Positions 36,089 to 50,317 of a DNA stretch of 64,000 nt are shown here, one piece after another (position 1 is the stretch's first letter; each line of letters begins with the position of its first letter). Below the pieces are notes generated by a model. The model was not told where the DNA came from and ran no database searches. It saw only the letters and a program-made list of their open reading frames with translations. The stretch comes from Calliopsis andreniformis (Eukaryota > Arthropoda > Insecta > Hymenoptera > Andrenidae), in the NCBI RefSeq assembly GCF_051401765.1, contig NC_135067.1:21447501-21511500 (forward strand), written 5' to 3'. The position numbers and the translations under genes were made by a program.

Positions 36089-38000
36089 TTATTGCAAGCC
36101 TACCCCTCCGCCAAGGTTCGCGAATGCTCCAACTTTAATTCCTGCGCCAGCATCGCTAGGACCGGTAGGTGCTCCACCGTTGGCCTGACTCAACGAAGAC
36201 AGACTGCTGAGCTTCGAGCTCAGGAGGTTCCCTAAAATACCTGCTGTGGAGCCTCCATTGCCACCAGTTGAAACTCCTGAATTTCACAAATACGATTTAG
36301 TGATTCAGAGCAGAAACATTCGTAGATCATTGTTTAAGCTTCCTTACCTACACCAGCACTTAGACCTCCATCAACTTTGCCAGCTGTGCCAGCAACGAGA
36401 CCGCTAGAAAGAGAACTAAGAGGCGCCAATTTTGAAGCGAAAGCTCCAGCCAATCCTGCTTTAGCTCCTGAGAGGAAAGTGGTGGCACTGTTTATCACTG
36501 GACCAATGCTTCCAGTGGCCGCCTGAATTTTCGCAGCTACCAGTTCATTGATGAATTTCGAGGTAGCTGATTGGGAGGTGTCGATGCCAAACGCTGCGTT
36601 CTTCGCCTTGTTCGACTCGTCTAGGACAGACAGGGCTTTGGTCTTCGAGTCGAGGAAAGAATCCAGTTTCTGAAACGGAGTCCAGATTTCAGATATAATG
36701 TTCACGATTCTAAGAGTAATAAATTAGTACTAGAGAAAAATTTCTTACGCCGAATACGAAGTTGATGATGCCATTCGAGATGCCAAGCTTCACCACTCCG
36801 ATCTTCCTCTTATCTCTGTCGCTCCTGTCACCATCAGCCGCCTGGTCATCCATAGCCTCCACAACGTACACCTAATTAAATTGAGACGACTAATTGCATT
36901 CGATTTTCAATAGGAAAATTCTATTGAGTATAATAAATGAGAGTGTAAGTCTAAATATTGCTTTCCCCAAGATTAATGGAACAGGAAATAAATCGTTAAA
37001 GTAAACAGAACATACAAACGTAGCAGGAATGTTCAATTTCGAAGCATACTCTCGCAACGAATCTCATAATCGTTACTCGTTCCGTTTTGTCATATCCTCA
37101 GTCGGTAAAGCAATATCGTCACTCATAACATGGGTTATTAATTAGAAAAGAGAAAGAGGAGAGGAACAGCGTTGCGTTGATGGGCGACCACGTGCGCGCG
37201 CCAGAATTTCAGTTACGCGCGTATCCGGCTCTACGTGTCTGAGTTCGTGAAGTTAGTCAACCACTTTCACTCTTCGCTCATTCCTCGTCGGCTCGTGATT
37301 GCTTTTTCGTTTTTAGTCTACCTGTTTCTGTCCTTCCCTTTATCTTTCCTTCGCGTTACATTGTCTGTCTCGAATGAATTGTATTCTTCAAAAGTCAACG
37401 TCCTCTTGGAGGATCGATCCCAATCCAGGTTCTAGACGCCGCGATAAACTTTGCCCGAGGTTCGCGCTTCGTCTTCTTCATAAGAGACGACGAGATCATA
37501 AAAGTTTTAAATAGACACTTTCACTTTCGCTATTCTCAGCACGTCCTTTTTGGGAGTCACATTTTGATTCTATTGACGTTCTTTGGACCACTACGAAAGG
37601 ACTGTTATTTTTAAATAAGAATTTCTTGTTACATTTCTTAAGAATATAATGTTAAGAGAAGTCGCGTTACTCTCTTAAATGTGCAAAGGCGTGGATATCA
37701 AATAATCACTAACTTTGTAGTCTCCCTAATTTGTTATCATTGAAATATCAAAAGAAATGTACTTTCATTTCCTTGCGCTTCGGCTTTTACAAAAGAAGTT
37801 GATAGACTATCGTTCCTATTACTTCTTAATTCATGATTGGGTTAGTTTCTTTGATTAGTCGGTCTTGCAGGTGTTGACAAAGCTCTTACCTCGTTCAGTG
37901 GACTGAGATCCTCCGATTCCGCTTCCCTCTTGACAATAGGACTGGAAGCGACGATCGCGACGAGCAACGACAGACCAAGGATCACGCAACTTATCCTCAT
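36089..38000 (-). CDS. Gene G: secreted Ala/Gly/Ser-rich protein, unknown family (247 aa)
   Basis: Four exons in transcript order: 37890-38000, 36749-36871, 36348-36669, 36089-36276 (phases 0, 0, 1). Residues 1-20 are a signal peptide (ISCVILGLSLLVAIVASS), followed by a dibasic KR that may be a propeptide cleavage site. Exon 2 begins acidic and ends in a hydrophobic segment (LGISNGIINFVFG). Exon 3 is Ala/Ser/Leu-rich and helical (SKTKALSVLDESNKAKNAAF; later LSSLSSGLVAGTAGK). Exon 4 is Gly-rich (GVSTGGNGGSTAGILG) and ends GGGVGLQ. No cysteine outside the signal peptide. A splice acceptor at 38046-38047 indicates a 5' UTR part from 38045 in the first coding exon. Family not recognised; matrix-protein composition. 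Confidence 0.72.
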
Positions 38001-39986
38001 TTTGTGTATCTTCTCTTCCGCTTCCTGTGACTCAATGTATACGGTCTGAAGGGAGAAAACGATAGTAAATACCTGGAACTGCGCGATTTCGCGTAAGAAT
38101 AAGGCGACACAGCGTGGAAATCGAAATGTCAAGTGAAAGGATGTCTAAGTGTACAGCTAATCGATCGTTCTATAACTGAATTGATGTCTACGTTTGAAAG
38201 ATCTAAGTATCAAAGCGTAGCGCCGAACAATAGTAAAAACACGGGAACGAATTGAATGTATGACGGCAAGTACCACTAGAAAACAGTTAGCAACGTGTCA
38301 ACGTTAATTCTCCAGCGACGATAAACGGTAAAACAAAATGAAAATTATTCACTAACTAAGTTTAAAAGCACACGATAATAACTGAAGAAAATCTAAGTGC
38401 ATCCTAAGCACCTGACAGCTAGATCTGACACTCGCGTGGAAGAAGTCACGTGGTGACAGAGTCGGTAAAATAAAGAATACAAGGAGAGGAATGCGTGATC
38501 AACTTACAGCTGACGCGTGAACGGCTGGCGAGTGCGTGAGATGTGTACCTGACGGAGCGCGAGCCTCGTTTGAGGACCACGGTGAAGGAGATCCCGGTGT
38601 CTTTAGCAGACCGAAGGGGAACGAAGGCGAGCATGTGTGCCCCTTCGAGAATCGAGAATCGAGCTTCGAGGATCGCAGACCTCGCCTGCCCACCGTGCAG
38701 GTGGGGCAGGTTCGATTTGCTCCGCGAATCCCACGCAGCCTCGTTCTCTCGCTTCGCGAAATTACCGTATCTGTCCTGCGAGTCCTGTGGCAGGGATTCG
38801 CGCCAACCGATTCGCAAGCTTGCGTAACCAAAGTACAGGGGAAGATGCTCTTTGTCGAAGAGGTAGGAAATGGGGAGGATACCTGGAGTAGTGGATGAAG
38901 CTGACGAGTGGTTCTTTCACTCGATGACAAAATCTTGACATTAATTGCGAGCAAGGATGGCAGGACTCATAGAGAGGTGGAACTGAAAATGTTGCAATTG
39001 TTAAGCTGTGAAAGCGCAAAGATGAATATAATGTATCGAGGACACTGATCTAGTCATAGCGAATGTTCTACGGTCTTCGATATTAATCGGCATGACCTTT
39101 TTAAGGATTGCGATTGGGAATGTTGGAATCTATTTTCAAAGGATATAGTTTCCTCTCGAATTTATTTAATTAATCCTAAATATTAATAAGGAAAGAAAGT
39201 ACTGTTGCATAAGTATTCATTTGTATGCGAGACAACGCCACTTGTCGCTTCGGTTATTTATTGAAACATTAACGATACGATTATATTGCAATTTCCCCTT
39301 ACCATCCCAGACGATGGCAAGCAGGGTGCACTGAACCGCTGCTTTCTCGTGTAGTATTATCTCGTATAACGTGGAAGCACTGTAACGATGATTACGCAAC
39401 CAACAGTTTCTCCAAATTGGACCAAATTTCACCAACGCTGGCCTAATTTACATATCAAAATAAAAACTAAAATGCGACAAGATTGTGAGAACGCAGCATC
39501 TAATTGATTTAATTAAAACGACAAAGAGGCTCGTTATCAAGTTGAGCATTGTTCCAAACAGCCTCGTGAAATGTTCCCACAATTAGGCAACGCTAACTGT
39601 CGCCACTTCTCTGTTTCACGTCGTTCTTCGTTGCTTGAATCGTCTTTTTATTGCCTATTCAGCAACTCTACTTTTGCAAAGAATATTCCTATAACTTTTC
39701 GAGTCCTGTTTTGACAATTCAAGCCTACAGGAAGCTGAGATGAATTCACCTTTACCTTGACCTTAATCTCAAAGATACGCTAAATGTTCAGGATACATTA
39801 ATAAATCTTTCCAAACACCAGCTGGTTTACCTTCGAAATTCTTCCAACATTAATTATATTAGCTTCTTAGAACTTTAGTAACTAGACATAAGCATTCTAT
39901 CATCCTGAATGAAATATCTAAAGATCTAAAGTGCTTTCAGACGTCCTGAAGAGACATTGTCACAAAATTCGAAAGCGTGATTTGAA

Positions 39987-40529
39987 ATGCGACACGCGAA
40001 TCCACCGATAGAAAGGATCAAGGACGTGTTTCCAGAGTTGGTTCTCGAATGCACTTGGCGCGACCATTACGGTAAGCTAACTCGATCGATGGCGCTATCG
40101 AACAACTACATTCGATCCTACGTGCACGAGTTATTTTATTGAACATTTTTTTTCTCACTGGCAGCGTTGGGTAATCGACTCTATTCGTCTTCTCTCGATT
40201 TACATGCGGCACGAGCAGAAGTCCTCGACTTAGGGAGGAATTACGAAAACTTTAGTATGGAGGATTACTCGGCAACTCGTTGTATTTTAATCTTCAAGGT
40301 GACTTCGATGGAATTTCATAGGGGACAGACGATCAAAGATAGAAGGGAAATATATAAATTTGTAGTGCAACAGGTTTATGTATTTATTGTGAATCTGCTT
40401 GATTTCCTAGCGATCCAGAAAATGATTGTTTATACTCGTCACGTATTGAGGAACAGGTTGATTCTGTGGGAACTTCTTACGAAAGAGCCTCTTCACGGTC
40501 GAGAGCAGCATTTTTTCCACTTTGTTTAA
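39987..40529 (+). CDS. Candidate two-exon gene, uncertain (about 149 aa)
   Basis: An ATG frame at 39987-40071 ends at a good donor (GTAAGC). A strong acceptor (TTTTTTTTCTCACTGGCAG) at 40163-40164 opens a phase-matched frame to TAA at 40529. The predicted start is MRHANPPIERIKDVFPELVL, no signal peptide. An alternative donor (AAG then GTGACT) near 40300 would shorten it. Matching phase and splice sites are in its favour; lack of any recognised domain and the frequency of chance ORFs in this DNA are against it. Confidence 0.25.
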
Positions 40530-41738
40530 GGTGGCCTTAAAAAGGCCATTGCACGTTGAATCTACTATCTCTAGATTGTATCAATTAGGCATGCTAATAT
40601 TTAATATTATTCCAAGTTATTAATTTCATCAGAACTGTCATCGAAATATGTCTAACATTATTTCCAATTACGCAACCCTCTTACCTCAAAATTTAATTAT
40701 AATCTATCACTTGCAATGCGAACAGAGGTATTTATAGATAATTATCAGAAATCTTGAAAGTGTGAATACTGTTTAGAAAGGAGGCGTTATTTCATCATCA
40801 ACGAACCTCATTTTTGAAACGAGAAGGAAGGGATGATACATTGTATGGGAATGGTAATGGCAAACCAACGCAATCATCACTTGGTAACGAGAAACGCGTG
40901 GTCGTCGAAATGACGAACAGTAGAAATTAGTGCGCAAGTAGTACAATCATTATGTGGTCAGACCGTTGTTCATCTCGTCATGTGGTGCCACACAGCGTCC
41001 GTACGCGTAAACGTATCAGGCATTTTAACCGCGAATACATGCTGACTAACTTTCCAGTTCGATGGAAAGGGAGAGCAAAGGGGAAGGTGGGTTGACAAGG
41101 TAACGAAGGCAGGGATCTGGAAGGAAAGAAAGGAAAGGAGGCAAGATTTCTGGTAATCTACCGAAGAGGTATTAAAAGAAGCGGGTCGATCAGTGAAGCA
41201 GGAAGATATGCAGTTATGTAAAAGGCCCGAGGGGATCTCTTAACCGCCACGAAAGTCGATAGCTTCGCCGAAAGAAACAGGATTTTTGTGAATGTGAATG
41301 TCGTCAAAGTACCATCGGTCACCTGGAGGAAAAGTAACCTAGGTTGAAACGAAATGCATTCCGAGAGGTATGGGCGGTACCAGGTGTGACGCAACAGTTG
41401 GGCTCAAAAAGAAAGCGGATGCTCTGGTTCCTCTTATTTCGCTCGAGTCGTCGAACAAGATCGATTCGCGCGAACGTTTTTACGTAATGCACAGTGTAAC
41501 GCGTTACGTTGAACGATACACTTTTTCTGTGAAATAGGAACACAAGTTATATCGAATATGAAATATCTATGTCGTCCTACCTTTTACGTAAAATCCACGG
41601 AGGACCCCTAGGAACTGCGACGAGAAAGTTGCAATAGACTTTCTATCAACAAGACAAGAGCAAGACAAACATTTATGTCTATACCCATGGTTCAAAGAAC
41701 GTCGACCAAAGTGACGAAAAAGTGTAACGATTACTTAC

Positions 41739-42110
41739 CTCGCGTCGATCCCCCCGAAGCCTTCCTTTCGATAATCGCACTCAGGAACACACTACACTAT
41801 CGCGGAGTATCGGACACGTGGTCTCGCGCGATGCTCGATCGCTCGATCGATCACACCGTGATTCAGGTTAACAGGTTTCGCGATAAGTCGCGGAACACAC
41901 GCTCACTGTCCCTCCAGTTCCTGTGCTTGCAAAACTCCCCGCAAAAACTGTCGCAAGAAACCGAACGCACCGTTCAATCCACTTTGCACTTCATCGAATT
42001 CGATCTCGATAGCTGCACAGTTCAACTCGCGAATCCTCGAGGTCGCTTCCACTGTTCGATAGAAAATCTCCAAAGAACTCCTCCACTGGGCGTGCTTCCT
42101 CTTATAACGT
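41739..42110 (-). promoter_or_regulatory. Probable - strand promoter with non-coding first exon
   Basis: On the - strand GTTATAAGAGG (TATA at 42101-42106) is followed by about 360 bases of CpG-rich sequence ending in an ideal donor GAG then GTAAGT (41733-41738). This has the look of a TATA promoter plus 5' UTR exon. The nearest downstream - strand coding exon is gene G (acceptor 38046-38047), which would give an intron of about 3.7 kb. An acceptor-like site also occurs near 41330. A 200-codon ATG frame on + (41675-42277) covers the same block; I consider it a chance opening. Confidence 0.35.
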
Positions 42111-45100
42111 TAGCAGAGGCTCTCAACTTTCTCTATCGACAGCACGAAATTTGGCCATCCCGTCGCTTTGGAAGTCTGACGCAAATCGTCATAAAGCACG
42201 AATGGGACCTCCGTGGCTCGCACGACCGTAAAGGAGACCGCCCCGAATCCGGTCCGAGTCGATACCTCGAAGCCTAATACGCGTCGAAGAGACGGCGGCC
42301 AGCGGTGAACGAGAAGGAAAGCCGTCACGGGGAAATTGGCCGAACGAAACGCACGCTACTCTGCCGCTGGCGACGAAGGTGGGCGAAATTTATGGCGTAA
42401 TTCCAGTGCCGCGTGACTCGAGCCGCAGCTCCAGCTCTTTTCCAGGTGGTTTCCTCTGACGCTTCGACTGACGTGCCGTGTAATCAGGAAACCCGCTATT
42501 TTTATCGAGCAACCATATCTGTCACAAAGTCAAATAGAAATCTTTCACGCGTGTCTAGCGTTGAGAGAAGAAAGAATCTCGCGACCTTCTTCCATTGTTT
42601 CATGCAATTCGTGAGAAATATATTCGTTCTCCAATGATATAAATTACACAGGCTTCTGGCCATGTAATCGTTTCGTTAATTGCGTGGCAATATTTTAACC
42701 CACTTTCACGCGTTTCGTATGAAACGTGTTATTTATTCATTATATCTGTTTTATTATGCACTGTCTTAGGATGGCGCTTGACTTCGGTAATTTATGGAGG
42801 TCAACGTTGCAGAGATTGCTGGTCAATGGTCGATCGAGTTCAAAGAGCTCGGAACTTTCGCTTTCGCAGGTTCATATGGCCGCGACAAAGACCGCGGCGA
42901 GCACCATCCCAGAAAACCAACGGGTTTCTTCCTCGGTGATTGGGCAGAATGTCTTTACGTAACGCAGCTATTCGTGCCTACGTGTTACACGTATTCTTCT
43001 ACCTGTAGTCGTGTGTAACTGTTCCTGCGCGTGCCTTCGTTCGCCGCCAGCAATGGCTTGAGCCAGAATTCTCTTCGAGAGTTTTTGGAGAACAAAAATG
43101 GGAACCTAAATTGTGGACCCATCGGAATTCTATCAGTTCTTAGGGGCAGGTCTGTGCAGCTTTCACAACTTAACATCTTAGACTATGGATCAAAGCTTCC
43201 ACGTATTAAAAAATTGAAGATATGGTATCAGAGGTGTACCAAGGAGTTCAATAATTTTGACCCTCCTTCACAGCGACTCATAGCCATCGCTAAGCGTATG
43301 CATATGAGTTCGTAAGCCGAATAAATATATCGTCTTTACTTTCTCTAGTTAGCTCAGCGGCGCAACTTCCGACACTCGCTATCTCTGCGGATCGCGTTTG
43401 CCGCGTGGTTATAAACACCCATACTGCATCGTGCGCTCGTGAGTTACGTTCGAGCAATGCTTTATTTTCGTAAAACGACAGGACGGTTACCGCATAGCCA
43501 TGAGCTTTTTTCTACGTGGAGAAAGTGAATCAATTTTTACTCTCATGGAACAGATCTCTATCGAGGAGTAAGAACTTTATTAGCTAATTTTCTGGCCAGC
43601 GAAACGAGAGGCAAGCGTGAACGAAAGTGTAGTGGTATTCGAGCGAATTCCAATTATATCATAGAGCCATGACGAGAATTCCGCGAGGAAAGTACGCCGA
43701 TCGATGACTACTAATTAGCGCGATTAAATCGCTGCTATTCGGTCGAAGGCGATCTGAGTTTCGCTTCTGGATGTCTTGCAAAAAGAAGAGGACCGTTCTG
43801 GCCAACGAAATGAGTCAATTTCACGCGTGGAAATCGCTCGTAATTGCACTCTACATATTCCTTCGTCCTTCGCTGCCACGCAAGGTGCAACAAAGCTTCT
43901 AATGCCACTGATGTTACTAAAGTTCGCACGTTTCGCAAGTCGGAGATTGGATCGAGACTAATCCTCTTTCTCTTTTACCATTACTCTGCTCGAGATTCGA
44001 CATTAATTGCTGGCATCATTACTTCTGTACTGTGTGGAATATCAATTAGGAATTGTAAGTATTTCTTAATATGACGGAAGAATGAATGTACAATTATCCA
44101 GGAAGTCAATTTATGGAGAAACCCGGCATTTATTGGTGTTTATTGATAATTTCAGCAGGCATAGATATTTCAGACATACCCTATAACCTCGCCATGTTCC
44201 CACTTCGTTTACCACTGTGTCTAATTCTCTTTTCGGTGCAATTCCGATAAAAAGACTGTTACAAAAACTGACAGCTGAGTAACGTTTCCTATTACAAAAA
44301 CGGCCGATTAAAGAGTGCGTTCTTCCACTCGATCCCTGACCTAAAATACACGATATTATTTGTAACAAGCTACGATTGCGTATTCCCGCAACATTGTTTG
44401 TTAATTCGTTGCGTAATGTGTCGTGCACTCCCCTTATGTAATTATCGAATACGCAACCCTAAAAAATGGATCGATCTAACCTCAGCCACGAAGGTGAAAT
44501 GGTTCTTTACTGAGGAAGTAAGAGTTCTTAGAGCATGTTTAAATTTACTTGCACCTGGACTTAATTAATTTCTTCATAAAAAGCTGGAACGTTCGCTTCA
44601 TGGTACTGATTACCGATTACGCGTCTATGGTTTTTATTGTTTATGTAGCTGATCGAGCGTTGGCGTTGCACGTAACAATGCACGGATGGAAAGCGAACTC
44701 TTCGGAGGCGTAGAGTAAAAGTCCTTCTGATTCAGTTCCCTTACGTAACACGCGAACTTGTGAAATTTCCGGATGAAAGGGTACACAGTCCAAGACCTTA
44801 AACTTTGCAGCCACTGTTCACGATCCTGAGAGAGTTCTCATTGCCGTAAAAGAATGGGAAGCACTTGAATGCGTGCTAAAAAAGAGAGGCTTAATTGTGT
44901 TGCAATATTTTATTGACGACAGATTTGGAACACGGAATTTTTTTAAAGTAAGAATACTAAACTACTGCCTTATCTGCATAGGATTTATTGTAAGGTTCTA
45001 AGAGTCATTATATTACTATTCGTTTTTCAATTGACGTCATGTTCTAGGTCTGGAAATATAGCAATGTATTTTCAACAAAATCTACAAAAAATGTTTTAAG

Positions 45101-48100
45101 TTATCGAGTCCTAATCTTACTTGCAATTAATTACACAGTGACTAACAGCTGGACTGTAAAAAACAATTAATGGATTGTGATAAAAATCGCGTTATTAGAA
45201 AAAAATTGTTTTCAGTGAAACAAGGTCACTCTGCAACGTTAATGTCCCGATTGCTGTTGCTACAATTACCGTCATTGAGAAATGCACTAAGTAGATACAA
45301 GATTAAATAGTAGGGAATATTAATCAACAATCTTGACACATTGTAAGTAAACAAACTGGCGAACAAACTAAACGAAAATACAACCTGTAATCATTATAGA
45401 TCGCGTGCATGTTAAATGTGTTGTAATTACACGTAGTCTAGTTATTACATCTAGCATTACCAATCTACCAATGATGAAAGTTCAAAAACAGTACCACATT
45501 TGCATACACTCTCGTTTACCATCCATCGCATCCAGACACAATTCATGGATCGTTCGTCGTGGATCAAAGTCTCGTGATCCCTTGGCATCACGATGAAGGC
45601 CCCGAGCCTTCGTGATTTCTTTTAACTTCTATGCAATGGCGACTCATGTTTATGCGTGTATCCGCTAATTACTCGTGGAACAGCCTCGTACCGATGAAAG
45701 TGTTTAGCACTTCCCTCCAGGTCCAGGTCGTTGACAATTAGGCTGGAAAAGAAATCGATCGACAGTCAGGAAGAATAATATTGATTATTTATGAAGTGAA
45801 GAAAGCTGCGAATATGAGAGATGTGAAAGGTGAATCTTTCTTTGCTTACAGGCTGCACGCAGGGATCAAGATGCCTTGATAACTTCGTGATCCACTTTTA
45901 ATGCATTATTCAATAGGATGAATGATGTTTCATTAAAAAGAATAGCAAAGATAGTAACGACTGAACGGAGTATATACATAGTTTACTCAAAGATGTCCGA
46001 CATAGGCCTTTCAGGGCCGTTGTTTTAATTATTGTAAATTATCCAATGATCCACATTACTAAGAAAGAAAAAAGAACACCTTTTTTATCGCATAGCAAAG
46101 AACGATCTTCAATGGAATCAGATCATTCTTCAGCGTATCGGTAACTGAGACGTATGAAAGCCGATACTTATGAATTATTCAAGCAGAGTACCTATGTCAT
46201 AAAGCGATGCTCAATTTGCAACATTAATCAATTTCATCTGCACTAACACTCTGCATAATCAAATCCTTTGAAAGAAGACTATTTCACGTAGTACATAGAT
46301 TATGATATTTTTAAATGGACCAAGGCGAACTAAAAATAGGAGGCAGTTATTGAATAAAAGATTTCAGCTGCCAGAATGCTTCAAGTAGAAAGTGACGGTC
46401 CTCATTCCCATTTTATTGGTCCATTGACTCATATTTGACCTTTTTCTTCCAATCTCTGCAACTTCAGCCTCGACGGAAGCAGGATACACGCCTCAAACGC
46501 GCAAAGTATTTCCTCTTGTAATTAAGCCACGACAGTCAATTTTTCCTCTATTGTGAAACAATGCGCCGCATACGAATGCATAGAAAAATTGCAAATATAA
46601 ATAGTCGTCGAGATAATGATGAAGCGGATGCGAAGTCGGAAGCAAATGACAGATGAGAAATTGATTGCATCCTTCGCAAACTTCTTCCCCTTTTGAAGGA
46701 CATCCTGGGCGATTCTTTCGAGAAATTTACGCTGTATCTTTTCAAGCAAATAGCAAAACAGAGCGTGCTGCATATTGAAAGGCTACAGGTGAGAACTAGA
46801 AGAGTAGAAATTTCGCAAATGCTGTCCAAGGGTCAGGCAACGTTCAACTGCCAGCAAAAAGTCCAGCTTTCTTTTTGGAATGGAAAGTGAATGGCCTTCG
46901 AAACCGGTGTCCGATCTCCGAGAAACATTATATCAAAAAAAAACAAGAAAAACGACCACCACTTATCTAGTCCGACATAGAACGTATTGTACTACTATTC
47001 TCAGTCCTGATTTGTATAACGAGCGCTTATGAATAACCTTATATCATATCGTAAAACCATTACAGCCTAAAGTGTGCCATGAATGGTATTATATATTACA
47101 ATAAAATCTGACGACAGTCTCAAAAAAATCACAGATTACAGTGACAACAAGAAGATAAGAAATAAGTTTGTGAAAGTCGATAGAGAAATTATGCAATCAG
47201 TTCACTATATGTTTAATATTTTTCCTCAGAGTCATCCATTTTCTTTTCTCTCCTTATTTAAATGATAGTTATCTAACGAATTCCATAACACTAACACTGC
47301 AACAGCTATTAACTAGCGTTTCCTATTAGCAACGATGTGATATGCATAATCGTAGTTATTCGTGGGTTTTTCAATTAGTCAGTAGTTATGAGTGGCGTCT
47401 TCCGCGATGATTTCGTGGATGGCAGGTTCAGCTGCGAAGAACGACGGAAGTGGGAATTGGGGAAATACCAGGAGCAATTTCATTTCTTGATCGTGTAAAT
47501 CGTGCATTGCCAGTGTACCACCCGTGACTTTCACGGTTCGATAACGACATGGCCAAGTGTAAGAGCAGGTAAGCTTGAACGTATTTTACATAGGTGGGCG
47601 GAAGGACCTGGTCTTCTGTGATTATTCATAGGTCAAATGGTGAGCATGCTTTCACCGCCCGTGCAGAACAGCTGGTTCGATCGCTAAATGAATTCAGGTG
47701 CAAGGGGAGTTCATTATCTGCTAAAAGGTAGTAGAAATCTTGTGCAATCTACTCCGTGAGATCTCGATTCTTGTGGAAGATTAACGTGCATGGAATAGAT
47801 GAAATGCCAGAGATTTTACATCTTGATCATCATTTCTCTCCCAAGTTGAAGATTTACTTGTTCTCATAGCGATTGTCTACAGTGATAGATAATAAATGAC
47901 TTGTAAGCCGGTCAGTGCAAAGTAAAGTGGATCAAAATTTACAGACACTTATTTAATACAGACTTGCGTATTGAAGATTAGATATAGTGTAAGTTTAGTA
48001 AAGAATTAATTGCGTATAATTGTTGGTTATCGAACGAAAGGAATACTGTTTTGCAAATCCTGTGCAACGGTAGGACACATTAGATCTACTCTATTACTTT

Positions 48101-50269
48101 TTCAGGCACGAAACTTCCGCGACTACCTACTTCCCGATTTCCACGTAATCGAGTACCACCCTTTTCGATAAGGCAGTCTACGCCATGAAAACATAACAGA
48201 TAAAATCTGCGCTTAAATCCGCACTTCCGCGTGTAACGGTTATGAGAGCTCTGAAATATGTAACTGGGAATAACGAGATGTGTGACACGGACACGTACGC
48301 AGGAAAACGACGAATGCTGCGAGACCTGATAACGAAGCCACTCCTTATAGAGTCCTCGTACCTACGCCCAGGTTGCGGCAATTTATGGCAGTAGCATCGC
48401 GCATTCAGTAATGCTGATGGAACGAAAAAACCGTCATAGAATGCGTTTTTAATTCATCGCGACTCGTGTATTAGACATAAGCGAGGTGAAATCGAGAGGT
48501 GCATCTATTAATCGATTCTGCGGCGTGACGCAACACAGCTACCGCATAAACAGCGTTACGAAATAGTTGCCGATCCGTCGAGTCAACGTACGCATGTGCC
48601 TGCGCCAATTTCAGACCGCCAAAATGTCAGGAATAAATTATTTCGTCGACGAGAGTAGCATCGTAAAAATTTGGCCATGGTAGTTGAGGACTTCAAGTAG
48701 ATTGCATAGAGACATAAATTTCATGCTTAATACGTTTACATTTTGCTTTGAGAAAGAATCATTCACATTAATCTGATTTCAGGAGGCGTATGACATTATT
48801 CTATTGTTTTTTCCTTGTCCACTTGTAAAGCCTAAATTAACGCTCGGTAAAAATTGTTGTATTTGAATCAGGTACCTATATTTCAATTTAGATATGTCAC
48901 TAAAGCGCGTTTCACGTGGTGCCGCTAATAAAGTGATTCAATTAAACAAGCTTAGCGGAGAGAATTTATGAAATACCTAACGGCTCCTTTTTAGGCGAAG
49001 CAACAGTTGTTACGTCATGTATGAAATTGCATCTGTCTTGTCCGCGAGCGAAATGTCCAACATTATTTGATCCCCGCTCCAAATCACGTAATATAGGATC
49101 TCGCGACACGCACGTCCGTGTAGCCCTGGAACATGCTTCGCTACTTATGATTCGATCCTTTCAGCGAATTTCGTAGAATATTTTAATGAGAAGAGGGATC
49201 CTCTATTTCTTCCGTGATAGAAAGCGCGAGATCGATCATTTCTGGGAGTCGAAAGTAGGCAATTTTGGAAAGTCTGTTTTTGCAATAATAAACTGTCACT
49301 GAATCGAATGTCTGTCAGGTAGCTGATCAATTTTACTCTGAAATTATCGTTTTTAGTTGGAATTTTCTGCCTTATTTTACTTGTGACTCCATCATTTTTT
49401 GAATTCAAACCTAGTAAATTAGCGAGGATAGCTGAAGAGAAATTTCATAGTTGCTTTGATAGCTTATTTAGTAAAATTCCTAGATATACGAAACGAACGA
49501 TCCAGCAACCCAATTAATCTATTTCTGTTTTTGATGTTTTGAGTTTTTGTTACGTAATGTCATTGCAGGACTTCTCCTGGCACGAGTCATGCCTTATTAT
49601 AAAGGTATGGCGTAACATTTACGCAATAGATCGATAATCTTACAGTTCGTTCCACTAATTATCGAATGTTAACTTTTTCACGATGATTCAATTTTTCTTT
49701 ATCATCATATAAGGTCTTCTGACCCGTACGAACACGGAACATATCGAAAGAATTGGCTACGCCCTGGCCAATTATGTTTCTTTGCATCGTATAGCGATAG
49801 CCGCTTGTCCAGGAAGTGATTTTCGAGAGTAGATCATTTAACAAGTGTCATACACGCAACTGTTTGCAAGGTATCAATCTCTCGAAAAGTAAGGATTCCT
49901 TCATCGGTTGAAAGGAAATGAAAATTGGGATAGGAGTTTCGGTGATTTGTCATCGATTGAAAAATACGAGCAAAAAAGTGTTTGATCGTATGGAACGGAT
50001 CAAGCCTCGAATCAGGTCGAATTGAAAGTAAACGTGGCTGGTGACGTGTCCTGCATCCTTGGATAATCACGCGTCCGTAATGAATAATTACCTGTGTGCC
50101 TATGTAATATCAATTATTGAACGATAACTGTTACCTGCACACTATAATGTGAGTCTGTGATAGAGGTGTAATTAAGTCTTTTCGCGTGTAGTAATTAAAT
50201 TATTTTCAAACTATTCGTTTTCTTCTCTGAGCAATCAAAAGGCACACAGGACGACGAAGATTATTCTCG

Positions 50270-50275
50270 TTTATT
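50270..50275 (-). terminator. Polyadenylation signal of gene H
   Basis: AATAAA on the - strand, 42 bases beyond the gene H stop codon (50318-50320). Confidence 0.6.
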
Positions 50276-50317
50276 ACTCATAAATCATGTCTGCACGATT
50301 AATCTGTTAATGCAGGT

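Larger units (their letters stand above)
38046..50269. other. 12-kb gap between genes G and H
   Basis: The largest stretch without a firm gene. CpG-rich islands occur at about 38.45-38.90 and 41.7-42.4 kb. The first has a donor (GTAAGT, - strand, near 38506) that may end a 5' UTR exon of gene G. The second is described separately, as is a weak + strand candidate at 39987-40529. The rest, 43-50 kb, is ordinary AT-rich DNA with several TTACGCAA octamers and no recognisable gene, RNA or transposon. Confidence 0.4.

Noticed and set aside
41675..42277. 200-codon ATG open frame on the + strand
   Set aside because: It lies in a CpG-rich block with little stop-codon content, has no recognisable domain, and overlaps a better-looking - strand promoter and donor site.
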